This document shows, piece after piece, positions 11,444-23,100 of a stretch of DNA of 64,000 nt. Below the pieces are notes generated by a model, which saw nothing but the letters and a program-made list of their open reading frames with translations, did no database searches and was not told the origin of the DNA. The DNA comes from Gracilariopsis chorda (taxonomy: Eukaryota; Rhodophyta; Florideophyceae; Gracilariales; Gracilariaceae), in assembly GCA_003194525.1 (NCBI GenBank), contig NBIV01000253.1, forward strand, positions 49,118-113,117. The letters are read 5' to 3'. Position numbers and translations under genes: made by a program. Each line of letters starts with the position of its first letter. The stretch's first letter is position 1.

Positions 11444-14400
11444 CAAGTCGAGGTTGTTGACGCACGAGGCGTCACCGCCTCGCTCCCCGGTGAAAATCCT
11501 CTCGAAGAGGGTCGCCGCAGACGCGGATTCGGAAAACTTCGGTGTTCTGCGTCGACCGTGGGTACGGGTAAGAAGTAACCGGATCCCGGATAGAATCTTG
11601 GTAATGGCCAAGCGCAACTACAAGGTATATGCTGACTTTGGGCTTCACCCCCAGTTCATGGTGAGGTACTTAACTGTCCTGGATACAGGTGCCGGTCCGA
11701 AGTTCATCGTGGAATCGGCTTTGCCCCCGCTGTTGCGGTCTCGTATCCGTTCGGGAACGGCGCCGGAAATCGCGGACGCGAACAACAATCCGTTGAAAAC
11801 GGTGGGAACTATCGACTTGGCCGTGAGGCTCGGAATCCGTGGTGAAGCTCGACTTTATTGTTTGTCGGTCGTTGGCCGCTCCAGTCATACTGGGTTGTGA
11901 TTACTGCGACCGATTCTTCGAAGCAATCACACCTCGTCAGAGGCAAGTCGAACTAGAGGACGGGTCCACCGCACCAATAGTTCGAAAGCCGCTAAGGCTG
12001 GCGACGAAGAAGGAAATGCCGCTACCTGCTGCACAGGAACCGCCGCCCGCATCGCAGGAGTCAACTAAGCTCCGCGTTGCGGCATCGATATCGATACCCC
12101 CGGAGACCCAGGTAATGGTTCGGGTCACCTCCCGTCAACACGGAGTACGAGTTATCCAACCCTTGACCTCGTTGTACGAGAAATATCAACTCACCATTGC
12201 AAATGGAGTGGTCCAAGTGACGCCGGACGCCCCGTTCCGGGTGCTGGTCGCCAATCTTGGCACCACTACCCAGTATCTGGTGAAGAACCAAGTGATTGGA
12301 TCAGTTACGCCCCATCCGTTGGCTATGGTGCCAACGAAGATGACTGCTGCCAAGATTCTCGGTGTGGTGACCTCGGAAGAGGACGTACAACCCACTGAGG
12401 AGGGAGATGGTAACACCGTTGTAACGGATAAAACACCGGACGATCCGGACTCCGTGCCTAATGAGGCGGACCAAGGCGAGACAAGCTACGACCGAATGGA
12501 CCCGGAGAAGGCTCTCGAAGAGTTGGACCTCGGTCACGTACCGGACTCGCATCGCGGGCGCCTCCGTGACCTCTTACGGGAGTTTACCACTATGTGGGAT
12601 GGCTCCCTTGGGGAGATTAACGCAACCGAACATCGGATAGATTTATTACCGAATGCTCGGCCAATTGCACAACCCCCGTATCGGGCAGGACCGAAAGCTC
12701 GGGAAGAGGAACAATTCCAGGTGGACAAAATGCTGCGTGCCGGAGTGATTGAACCCGCACAATCTCCGTGGGCATCCCCAGTTGTACTGGCATTGAAGGC
12801 GGACAGCACCTGGCGATTTTGCGTCGATTACCGTCGCCTTACCTCCGTAACTGTACGGGACACCTACCCCATACCACGTATGGATGAGTGTATTGACTCC
12901 CTTGGAGATGCAACCGTTTTCACGGCTCTCGACGCCAACTGGGGATATTGGCAAATCCCTGTAAGGGAGGAAGGCCGAGATAAGACTGCTTTCGTCTGTC
13001 AGTCGGGGTCTTACCGCTTGAAGCGGATGCCGTTTGGTTTGAACAATACACCGGCCACCTTTCAAAGGGCTATTGACATTTTATTGTCCCGCTTCAAGTG
13101 GCGGACTTTTCTGGTCTACCTGGACGACATTATAGTCTTCTCCAATAATTTGGATGATCACCTGACCCATGTCAGGGAGGTAATAACCATGCTGCGAGAC
13201 GCAGGAGTTACGCTCAAACTGAGGAAATGCGAGCTCTTCACGGACACCGTAAAGTATCTCGGGCATATCATCCGCCCAGGGTGGCCAACCATCGAGAAGG
13301 CTCGAGCCAAATCCCTCATGGAGGCGAAAGAACCGCAAACGCAGACGCAGTTGCGCTCCTTTTTAGGGTTGGTCAACGTCTATCGACGGTTCATACCGGA
13401 CTTTGCACATACGGCAGCTCCGTTGAATGCACTTCTGAGGAAGGGACAGCAACCGAAGTTGGAACCGCTAACCACCGAGCAATCGGAAGCTTTCAACTCC
13501 TTGAAGGAGGCTATCACGACAGCACCAATCCTTTCACTACCCAAATAGGGGTTGCCTTATTCCGTGGACACGGACTCGAGCGACTACCAGGTAGGTTGTG
13601 CGTTCTTTCAAACAACGTCGGAGGGGGAAAGAAAGCCAATTGTACTCTGGTCCCGCTCTCTCAACGTACAAGAGAGGAATTACTCCGTATCGGAGAAGGA
13701 ATGTCTAGCCGTTGTGTGGGCCCTGTCGACCCTCCGCCCATATCTAATGGGAGTACATTTCGCAGTTTACACGGACTACTCCTCCCTGAGGTGGTTAATG
13801 AACATCTAAGATCCCTCCGGTCGCCTCATGCGATAGAGGCTCCGCTTTGCGGAATTTGATTTCGAAGTCACCTACAAGAAGGGAGCGATGAACACGTAAG
13901 CCGACGCTCTGTCGTAGTTAACCACTAATGGGGAGGCACGCCGGAATACGGGTGACAACGAGATCCCATGATTCATCATGGACGCACCGGAAGACCCGAA
14001 ATGGCCCAGCGACTGGGAACAGGACATCGAGTTCGACAAGCTACTCGCTTCAAGCTAGACACTCGAAACCCAGCTACCAGGAAGTTTCAGGCCCGTCGCG
14101 ACGGAAGAAACGATCCGAGAACAATTCGGGGACCCCTTCTGTATGAAGATTCATGCCCGTCTAAATGGAGGAGAGGACCTCCTATTTGGAGTTAGTGATG
14201 TTGGTTACCTCGTAAGGAAGGTCGAACGCACCCCACAAGTGGTGGTTCCGTATTCCCTCCAATCGAGGATATTGCAGCTAACGCACTTCCCGAAGCTAGG
14301 TGGACACCCTGGTGGCAGGAAGTTCTATCTAACCCTGCGAAGGGACTTCTATTGGCCTGCCATGGCATTGGATTGCTAAGCAACTGTGCGGTTTCGCACT

Positions 14401-16720
14401 GAATGCACAAAGAACCGGGTAAAGCTCCGAAAAAAAAACACCAAGAAGTTGACACTACTCCCCGCTAGGGCGCCTCTCGAGTTTGTTACTATCGACATTC
14501 TCGGCCCTTTACTTGCAACAAAGCGAGGGAACAAGTTCCTACTCGTAATAACGGACAGATTCTCGAAGCTCGTTCGGACAGTACCTCTAAAAAGAATAAC
14601 CGCTTACACGGTCGCCAATGCGTTCGTGACGCATTGGGCCTTTGTATATGGACCTCCAGTGGAGCTACTCTCCGATAACGGGAAACAGTTCGCATCGCGA
14701 TTCTTCCAGGAAGTCTGCAGGATATCGGATGTGAAGAACCTCTTCACAACCACTTATCATACCCAGTGTAATGGGCAGGTCGAGCGGTTTAACCGGACGA
14801 TGTTAGCATCTCTCCGCTCCTATGCGGCTGACCACCCAAATACTTGGGATCTCTACACCGATGCGATCACGTTCGCGTACAACACGCAGGTACACCGGAC
14901 TACCGGGATTTCTCCATTCCAGTTGGTCCTATCACGGAAAACACCCCCAGTGGCGCTGGAATCCCAGTCTACACTGGATACATTCCCTTCCATGAAGGAC
15001 TACCGCCAAAAGTGGAAAACCTGGCTAGCCCAGTTGGTACCCGCCGCGCGGAAGTCTATGGGTCGAGCTCAGGCCTCCTATAAGCGGAATTTCGATGCTC
15101 GCCTTCGAAAGGATACAACAGCATTGCGGGCCGGTGACTACGTCTTCGTCAGGAAGGAATACTAAAACCCCGAAAGGGAGAAGCGCCACAAACTATCGCC
15201 AGTGGCGGACGGACCTTTTAAGGTTAACTCCGTTACTACGGGCACGGTCGTGGTGGAAACGGGCGACAAGCTCGAGCGGTTGTCGAGCGATTGCATTGAA
15301 CGCGCCCCTCCACCCCCGACCAAGGCTACACCAGCTACGCTGGACGCTACACCTGAAGGTGAATCTACCCCCGATACCTCGGTGATTTCACGGCCCGCCC
15401 TGTTGCCACACCCCCCGGGGTCTCACAGACCTCCCGGCTACTGCGGCAACCCCGGCTACGCTGGAAACGAACGGCCCTCGAGGCCGCTCTCAGTCACCGT
15501 ACAACGGAATCTACCACCGCCATACGGTGACCTCTGGGAAACCCAGTAGCCCCCTCGCTCCGTCTGAGGAGGGAGAGGGGGACCGCGAAATCGCAGATAC
15601 AACGCCGTCGCAAAGGGAAGCAAGCCGTGGAACACGGATTGGGAACTCTGGAATGGCACCGCAGCCACGGGAAGATAATCGCGCAACGCCCCCTCGCGGC
15701 AAGGCCGCGAAGCCGCCGTCCATGACGAAAGTCCCCGCAGTAGTGGCAAGCCCTGGAGAAGCACCGTCACTGGACGCGAAGGAAAGCGACGAGAAGATAT
15801 CGGCAACGCCGGGAGAAACCGCTCGCAGCATCCAGCGGATAAGCCTTTCGAACGGGAATGACACTTCAGTGAAGGTACCCACTGCGAGAAGCGGAACTGG
15901 AAGCCCTGAAGAAGGGAGAGAAGTCTTGACACGGCTGCGTTTGCGGACGCGGAACCCGAGCGTCTCGGTAGACCCGGGAGTAATTACCAACGGCAAACCG
16001 GCGCTGCCGGATGACTTCACCGTTAAGCACTGAGCGCAAACCCCGATCCGGGATATTTTACCCAAGCCCCATAGGGGTGTACTACCTGTACACGACCCAC
16101 ACGGGGATGGCCCCGGAACGGAGATCGGTGAGCTTACCGTGGACCACGGGACGTTAGGTAAGCTGGGCACGGCGCAGCCACGGAAAAACACCCTATTTAG
16201 GGAGGCGGATTACACCACAACTCGTGGCCACCAACCGTCACAGACGTTACGAGTGGCGCCACCGACACCACTCACCCCACAACGTGGAAGTTCTCCTCAG
16301 GAGTACGCGCAAACGCTACCGTCAGCACGGAGTCAACCTCGCCACCTCGCAGCGCGAGCGAGCCACCACGCTTGTGAACGAACTAATCCTCGCGGAGAAG
16401 GACCCGCTGAGCGGAAAAGCCACCCGCACTCCCTATTACGGGACGTTCTCCCTCACGAGGGCACGCACGCCCCGAGGGACGTTACTACGACCCGGCAGGG
16501 CCGGACAGTCTTCGTACAGGAGTACATCCTCGACCGAGTGATAGCACACCGTTACAACGGAAAGGGTATATTGGAATACCGCTCCCGTTGGTACGGATAC
16601 GACCCATCATGGGATACTTGGGAGCCCATCGAGCACCTCCCCCGGTCCAAGGTAATTCAATATCACCGCAACGCGGGAACGGCCACGCCGGCAACGCTGT
16701 GTAACGCCCAAGTGGGTTAG
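11410..16720 (+). pseudogene. pol: Element A pol pseudogene (protease, RT, RNase H, integrase, chromodomain)
   Basis: The pol frame is -1 to gag. Protease DTGAG is near 11685-11700; a one-base loss near 11838 shifts frame. RT is largely open (LDANWGYWQIPV, YLDD at 13117-13128). A TAG at 13546 begins a stop-rich RNase H segment (stops at 13546, 13807 and several more to 13920). Integrase is readable: HHCC finger with its first Cys lost (RTEC), then TIDILGP, SDNGKQF and VERFNRT for D,D35E. A TAA at 15163 and a frame change near 15540 precede a long Pro/Ser/Arg-rich linker with a TGA at 16031. The end is a chromodomain (about 16520-16660; SRWYGYDPSWDTWEP), with the stop at 16718. Non-functional overall. 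Confidence 0.9.
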
Positions 16721-17168
16721 CCCGTCTCGGACGGTACAGAAGCAGGGTTACCCATTCATGCACACCGCCTACGGCGGAACCGCTGATATGATATCGGAAC
16801 ACTACTAGTGCAGCCTCGAGCTACAACATCTACATTCTTTTCGCTTTGAACCACACAAGTGGGTTTTCATCCAGCATGCTGGTTTGCGACCACGGTCGCC
16901 ACCGTATGCACGGTTTTCCCCATCAGTGATGGCGCACGTTTTCCGAAGTGCACCAAACCGTTGGAAATGAGCGGAGCGCTACCTCCCGGCAGGGTACGTC
17001 ACCATCAGAGGACGGAGACTAACCGCAAATTGGAAAGCGACCCCCTTCGGGGAAAGCTCTGACATGGAGAGGAAGTGCACACAATGGGACAACACCCCCA
17101 TAGGGGCTCGTATTTATTTTCGATCATGCTATCTATCAGTCTATCTCAAGCCAAAACCCCGCAGGGGA

Positions 17169-17270
17169 TCAGGGCCCATTCGATGGAGGAGGACCGCCGC
17201 CCAAGCAGTTAGCAAGCGCATCCCGCATTGCCGCGACATCTCCCGTAACTTCATTACGGCTAAGGCCCAC
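17169..17270 (-). pseudogene. Element A antisense ORF, C-terminal piece
   Basis: Reading minus from the element B insertion point, the frame gives LSRNEVTGDVAAMRDALANC and stops at 17169. This aligns with the end of the element C antisense product (LSAAEVSGDVTTMADALAYR). It is the tail of the frame at 26301-27789; the two join in frame at the CCCAC target site when element B is removed. B therefore cut the antisense gene about 33 codons before its end. Product unknown. Confidence 0.75.
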
Positions 17271-17748
17271 TGTGAGATAGTGAAGTCCAGTGGATTCCGC
17301 AACTCTGGAGACCCATGTGGACGATACACGTTGTGTATCTGGCCCAAGGATGGCTATCTGTATTTTATATAATTTATTTAATTTTATTGAATTAGTAACC
17401 ATAGGACTAGATATAGCTACTGTAGAGTAGGGCACTTTACAGTGCCACAGGGTCGAGGCGCCTCGGTGCCGATACTTAGGCACCTCGAGCTGCGCCTCCC
17501 CTAGGGACAGTAAACTCAGACACCCTTGTGAGTCTTGAGCACCCCCGTACTCGGTACTCACAATTCCCTTTGGCCTTCAAGGTATCGCTACCGCAATTCC
17601 GACCTGTAGGACTGCGTAGTCAGCGCCACCCCATTGCGCCAACATTACCAGAGGTGTCGCCGCCGCTTCATTAACCTTAGGACCCCCCAGCTCTGCCACG
17701 CTACCACGAGACCATTAGGAGCTTGCCCACTTGGCTCACTATCCTACA
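17271..17748 (+). repeat. 5' LTR of element B (478 bp)
   Basis: Starts TGTGAGATAGTG and ends ATCCTACA, with TG...CA termini. An AT-rich block, ATTTTATATAATTTATTTAA, sits near 17362 and could supply a TATA box (inference). Collinear with 25818-26295. Confidence 0.95.
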
Positions 17749-17750
17749 TT

Positions 17751-17768
17751 TGGTCTCCCGACCTAGAA
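17751..17768 (+). other. Primer-binding site of element B
   Basis: TGGTCTCCCGACCTAGAA lies two bases after the 5' LTR and is identical to the site in elements A and C although the LTRs are unrelated, which points to a shared primer tRNA. Confidence 0.8.
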
Positions 17769-17853
17769 TCCTCTTTGGACGTTTCGATACAGACCTTTAG
17801 GAAAGAAGAATTTACGGGATTCTACCTTTGGACTTTGGACCGACGGACTGGTA

Positions 17854-20028
17854 ATGACAAGCAACCGCCCCATGGATACCGAAAATAACAACCGACCAGA
17901 TGACCAGAGGACGCCACAGGCTGGCCCCAGTGGACTGTCGACGGTTCCTGAAACCATTGGCCTCGCGGCCGATGCGAGCAGTGACCGACGGAGTACGCGC
18001 AGTCAACCTTTAGGGCGTCCATTGACCCCCGTGGATAATCCTGAACGGATTGCGAGAGAGTCCAATTTGGCCGCTCGTCTCCGCTCACGCCTTAACAGGA
18101 TCAATTCCCAGCCGGCCACGCCGACGCAAGACCTACAGGAAGCTTCTCCAGATGTGAGGGAAGACCTCTCCAGGGGTCTCGCAGATGTCCTTTGGCCGCA
18201 GCTGAAACGGCTCTGTGAGGAGCACGTCCAGTCCCTTTTGGATACGCGTGTTCCAGAGGCCCTTGACGGAATGATTGACCAACGGATTACTCGCCTCGTT
18301 CCTCAGGTCCTGGAATCCACGACCTTCGTGGAAGCCATGGCCTCGACCATACGGAGGGAGGTCACACGCCAGGTAGGCACCCCGGCCCTCGCGGCCAATA
18401 TTCAAAGTATTCCTTCGGCCTCCGTGTGGCAACCACACTCCGAACCCCCGGGAGTGGCTGCTTTACCAGCCCCTCGCCGGGTAAACCAACAGGACGACCA
18501 AATGGAAGTGCACCCAGGGAGTGGAAGAGAGCCTCCCCGGCAAGAAGGCCTAATGACTGCACGACCCATGAGGTACCAGGGCTCCCAGCAGGCCCGCAGA
18601 CCCATCGGATTTGGCGATGTCGAGATCGCTCCATTGGACGAGCGAAGTGCTGACCGAAGGAAGAATAGAAGACCTAGAAGGAACAAGAAGTCGAGGAAGA
18701 GGAGAGACCATTCGGACGAGAGCGATGACGGGTCCAGTTCGGACTCGTCAGTTTCGACCGATACGGACGCGGATGAGGCGGCTGTTCGACGCCTCAGGCC
18801 GCTGGCAACCACCAACGAACTTTTTAAGAAAGTGTTGGACTATCGGACTTACCGACTGGACAACAGGTCCTCAAGGTATTCCGGTTCGGTGGCTCGACGA
18901 GTCACCAAGTGGGCCAAACGGATGCAGCTTACCGTCACGGACAAATTCTCGGGCGCTGACCCGATTGCTGTCCTTAGGTTTCTGTCTCAATTCCGTACGG
19001 CCTGCGACCAGAACGGCGTCCACGAGGGAGCCGCTCTGTATCTGTTTCAGTTTTTCCTCAGTGGACAAGCGCGTGACCATGTGGTTTCGAAGATCTCCGG
19101 TTCCAGTGACCCAATGGATGCGACCGATAGGGAGCTCCTTAGGTCCTACCCAGAGGTCGTCCATTACCTTTTGGAGACGTACGCCACTGATGACGTAATC
19201 ATGGATGCCCATCAGGACGTGATTTCCTTTAGGCAAAGCACTAACGTAACCGAAACGGGCTTTGCTGACCAACTGTGGAAGAAGGCGTACCGCTGTGGGA
19301 ATGTGTTTTCCGAAGGGCGACTCAAGCAGCACTTCATCGCTGGATTGCTGCCGGCCATTAGGACTCACGTGCGTAATCACCACTCGGACAACCAACGCCT
19401 CTCGTTCCGACAGCTGGTCACATATGCCGAAGGATACGGCAAGACCTATAGGACATCCCGCCGAGCGGCTGACTTGGATACCAGAGGCCGAGCATCATCC
19501 TTAAGGAAGAGTTCCAAAGTCCATATGGTCAACTCTTCTGAAAGCGAGTCCACTGGTAACATCCGTTCGGAAGAAGGAGATATCCTTGCGGTCTCTTTTT
19601 CTTCCGCTCCGTCTGGTGCTCCATCCATATCGGCCACTGGAACTACTACTACTCCATCTGGACAAACGACGCCGCGGTATACTTTCGTCCAACCTAGGAA
19701 GGACGTATTCACCCGCGGGCCCCCTTGCTACCTCTGCCTTTCCACGGCCAGGCCGTGTGATTGCATGAAGTTCATGCCGGAGGACGTTCGCAAGAACCTG
19801 TTGGCCCTAAGGGATGAGAACTTCCAGGCCAGGAGGGCGGAGGGAAATTACCCTCGTCAGTACCAGCGGAATCAGTCCTCAGGGTCTAGTCGATACGCCA
19901 CGCCGCGGGAGGCTCCAGCCTCTCAGGTCAACGCTGTCGATATTTCCGATACGGATACTGTCCCTCAGGTGGCCCCCGTGGAAGCTCCAGTGGACCGTCA
20001 CGGAAAGACCGAACAGGCAAACGCGTAG
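17854..20028 (+). CDS. gag: Element B Gag polyprotein (724 aa)
   Basis: ATG at 17854, about 100 bases after the primer site. The product has an N-terminal region rich in charged helices, a basic Arg/Lys tract followed by an Asp/Ser/Glu tract (about residues 268-310), a Ty3/gypsy capsid domain (about 345-545; motifs MQLTVTDKFSGADPIAVLRF and GLLPAIRTHVRNH) and a C-terminal Cys cluster CYLCLSTARPCDC in place of a normal CCHC knuckle. Gag assembles the virus-like particle and packages element RNA. The stop at 20026-20028 is 100 bases before the first pol ATG, and pol is in the -1 frame. The frame is uninterrupted. The Gag identification is firm; nucleic-acid binding by the odd Cys cluster is uncertain. 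Confidence 0.92.
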   Translation: MTSNRPMDTENNNRPDDQRTPQAGPSGLSTVPETIGLAADASSDRRSTRSQPLGRPLTPVDNPERIARESNLAARLRSRLNRINSQPATPTQDLQEASPDVREDLSRGLADVLWPQLKRLCEEHVQSLLDTRVPEALDGMIDQRITRLVPQVLESTTFVEAMASTIRREVTRQVGTPALAANIQSIPSASVWQPHSEPPGVAALPAPRRVNQQDDQMEVHPGSGREPPRQEGLMTARPMRYQGSQQARRPIGFGDVEIAPLDERSADRRKNRRPRRNKKSRKRRDHSDESDDGSSSDSSVSTDTDADEAAVRRLRPLATTNELFKKVLDYRTYRLDNRSSRYSGSVARRVTKWAKRMQLTVTDKFSGADPIAVLRFLSQFRTACDQNGVHEGAALYLFQFFLSGQARDHVVSKISGSSDPMDATDRELLRSYPEVVHYLLETYATDDVIMDAHQDVISFRQSTNVTETGFADQLWKKAYRCGNVFSEGRLKQHFIAGLLPAIRTHVRNHHSDNQRLSFRQLVTYAEGYGKTYRTSRRAADLDTRGRASSLRKSSKVHMVNSSESESTGNIRSEEGDILAVSFSSAPSGAPSISATGTTTTPSGQTTPRYTFVQPRKDVFTRGPPCYLCLSTARPCDCMKFMPEDVRKNLLALRDENFQARRAEGNYPRQYQRNQSSGSSRYATPREAPASQVNAVDISDTDTVPQVAPVEAPVDRHGKTEQANA

Positions 20029-20070
20029 AGGAGCGACCTGAGGCAAGCCGCCCCTCTGAGAATCCCTGCC
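20016..20070 (+). promoter_or_regulatory. Possible -1 frameshift region, element B
   Basis: Gag ends CAG GCA AAC GCG TAG. The heptamer G GCA AAC (20016-20022) keeps the A-site A AAC feature of elements A and C but not a canonical XXX. The -1 frame is open through the end of gag into pol, with no stop. Short inverted pairs follow: AGAGG (20027-20031) with CCTCT, and GAGGC with GCCTC. Alternatively, pol could start at its own ATG at 20130 by reinitiation. Tentative. Confidence 0.4.
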
Positions 20071-20129
20071 TCAACCCCGATGGACAGGAGTCATCTGACT
20101 CCAGAAGTCCTTCGGAGTCTCACCAACCA

Positions 20130-23100
20130 ATGGACGAATGGATCGACGACCCTTTGGAGCCGTCGCTGGATGACCAGGACCCTATTTGTGTCCTGAGGAA
20201 GGAGAACTATAAAGTTCGAATGACCATAGGACTCCGCCCCTCACACTCTAGAGTGGCTACGAGTGTGCTGGACACGGGCGCTGGGCCCAATTTGGTACAT
20301 CCTAAGGTCCTACCGAGTGGTTGGGAAGACAAGGTTCAGGTGAGGAAGACCCCTAGGATCACTGATGCTTCGCGCAGACCAATGGCCATTAAAGGAATCA
20401 TTTCTTTATTTGTCCAACTGGGCAGTTTGCGAGTCCGCACGTGGTTCCTCGTATGTCCAAACTTGGGAGCGGAATGTATCCTTGGGACTTCCTTCATCGA
20501 CCGCTACGTGAAGGCCATCTACCCTGGCCTTCGGAAAGTCGCGTTCTATCGCGCACATCCTGTGGCCCTGATAGGTTCCAAGCCGGGACCTGAGGCAAAC
20601 CCGCGGAAACCTCCACTGGCGACGAACACTGTGTCCAATAAGGTCAGGCTCACAAAAGCCCTGGTCATCCCTGCGATGACTCAGACCACCGCTTGGGTTC
20701 AGTGCGAGTCCTCTGGTCTTTTGACGCTGCAGAATCATCCCAAGACGATCCGGCGTCAACTCACCCTTATGGCCAATGGAGTTATGGACATCCGTCCGCG
20801 GCAGCCCTTTGTGGTCAGTATCAGTAACTTCACTGACCACCCGGTTCGATTACCTAAAGGAACAGTAGTTGGCATCGCCCTGCCAGCTCCTGTGGCCATT
20901 ATGGAAACCAATATGGACAACTCCCAACCGGACGACGACGAGGACGTCGAGTCCTGGGAGGGGGACGTCAACATGGGCGACGAATTCGAATCCTATAGGC
21001 CTCAGGTTATAGAGCTCCTTCGGGAATTCAAATCCATGTGGTCTGGCCAGCTAGGCGAGATTCGGGCGACAAAGCACCGAATTGACCTTAAGGACGACGC
21101 GAAGCCAGTGTACCAGCACCCCTATAGGACGGGCCTAAAAGGAAGAACCATCGTGGCCGAACAGATGGACAAGATGAGGAGGGCCAACGTCATCGAGCCA
21201 GCTCCTCCTCATCAGTCCGAATGGGCAAGCCCTTTTGTCCTTGTGGCCAAGAAGGATGGCTCCGTCAGGTTTTGCGTTGACTATAGGAAGCTCAACGCTA
21301 TGACCAAACGGGATTCGTACCCTATCCCCCGGATGGACGACTGTCTCGATTCCTTAGGAGAGGCAGCTGTCTTTACCACCTTGGACGCCAATTGGGGATA
21401 TTGGCAAATACCACTGGACGATGACGCGAAGCCGCTGACCACGTTTACGACCCACGAGGGACTTTTCCGATTCATTCGGATGCCCTTTGGATTAATGAAC
21501 GCACCCGCGACGTTCCAGAGGGCAATGGACATTATCCTATCTAGGGTCAAATGGAAGTTCGCGCTGGTCTACTTGGATGACGTTATCATCTTTTCGAAGA
21601 CCATTGGTGAACATTTCTCCCATGTTAGAACAGTCCTGAGGATTCTCCGTGAGGCCGGAATAACTTTGAAGCTCCCCAAGTGCTTCTTTTTCCAGTCCTC
21701 TGTGGATTATCTTGGCCATGTGGTCCGCCCTGGCTGCCTACAGGTTGCCTCGAGGACGACTGACGCCATACGGCAAGCTAAGCCCCCCAGGACCCATACG
21801 GAGTTGCGTTCTTTTTTAGGTCTGTGCAACGTCTATCGTCGCTTTGTCCAAGGGTTTGCAAAGATCGCTGCGCCGCTTAACGACCTGCTGCGCAAAGGGA
21901 CCCCATCGGAGTTCGATTGCCTGACGGACGAACAATACGAAGCTTTTGAGGCCCTGCGGGATAAGCTTCTGAACCCTCCTATATTGGCCTTGCCTAAACC
22001 GGACAAACCGTACATCCTTGATACGGATGCGTCCGATGGCCAAATTGGATGTGTTCTCCTCCAGGAACAAGAATCTCCGAAGGACTATAGACCAATTGGA
22101 TATTGGAGCCGCTCGCTAACGAGCCCAGAGCGGAATTATAGCACGTCCGAGAAGGAGTGCTTAGCCATTGTCTGGTCAGTATTAACCTTAAGGCCATACT
22201 TGGAAGGAGTCCGCTTTACCATTAGGACTGATCATCATTCCCTCAGGTGGCTTATGAACATGACCGACGCGTCCAGCAGGCTTGCCCGATGGAGATTGCG
22301 CCTGTCGGAGTTTGATTTCGACGTTGCCTATAGGCCGGGGATCAAGCACCGAGCAGCGGATGCCCTCTCTAGGATCCTAACCGACGGCACCGACGAATCC
22401 CCACTGGACGACGAGCTACCCACGCCGGACCTTTCAGGTTATGAATCTGACCATGAGGATGACTTCCTTCTAGGACGCGTTAATTGCGATGACTCCGATG
22501 TGGACGTGAATGCAGTTTACCTTGTGGACTGGCCTATGGATGACGACAGCGAAGCGCGGACCCTTGAGGTTCATGCGGTTCAACCAGAGGAAAAGGAGCT
22601 CTTGCCCATCACGCTGGATGAGCTCCTTCAGGCCCAAAAGGACGACGAGTACTGCAAAAACCAGGCTGACCTCGTCGGGACCCCTGGCTGTCTGTTCGAC
22701 TACGACCGATTCGGACTGCTCTGTCGCAGAGCCCCTCTGGACGGAGCAATCCAGCGGGTCATTCCCAAGGTCCTCAGGGCACGGGTTCTATACCTCGCCC
22801 ATTACCCCCGGTTGGCCGGCCATCCTGGCGGAACAAGAATGTATCAGTCCTTAAGGAAACATTTCTACTGGCCCTTTATGGCTAATGACCTCTGGCAAAC
22901 CTCTAGGACATGCGCTTCGTGCGTGAAAGCACGCGGCTCGAAAACCATCCATCAGGCCAAGTTGAAGCTGTTCCCAGCCGCAGGACCACTGGAGTTTATC
23001 GCTACGGATATCCTAGGGCCATTACCGTCAACGACCCATGGGAACAAATTTATATTGGTGCTTACCGATCGGTTCACCAAGCTCACCAGAGCTATTCCCA

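Noticed and set aside
12534-13065. Minus-strand frames antisense to element A RT
   Set aside because: They mirror conserved pol codons; equivalent shadow frames appear in B and C and carry no motif of their own. Unlike the region after pol, the sense strand explains them.
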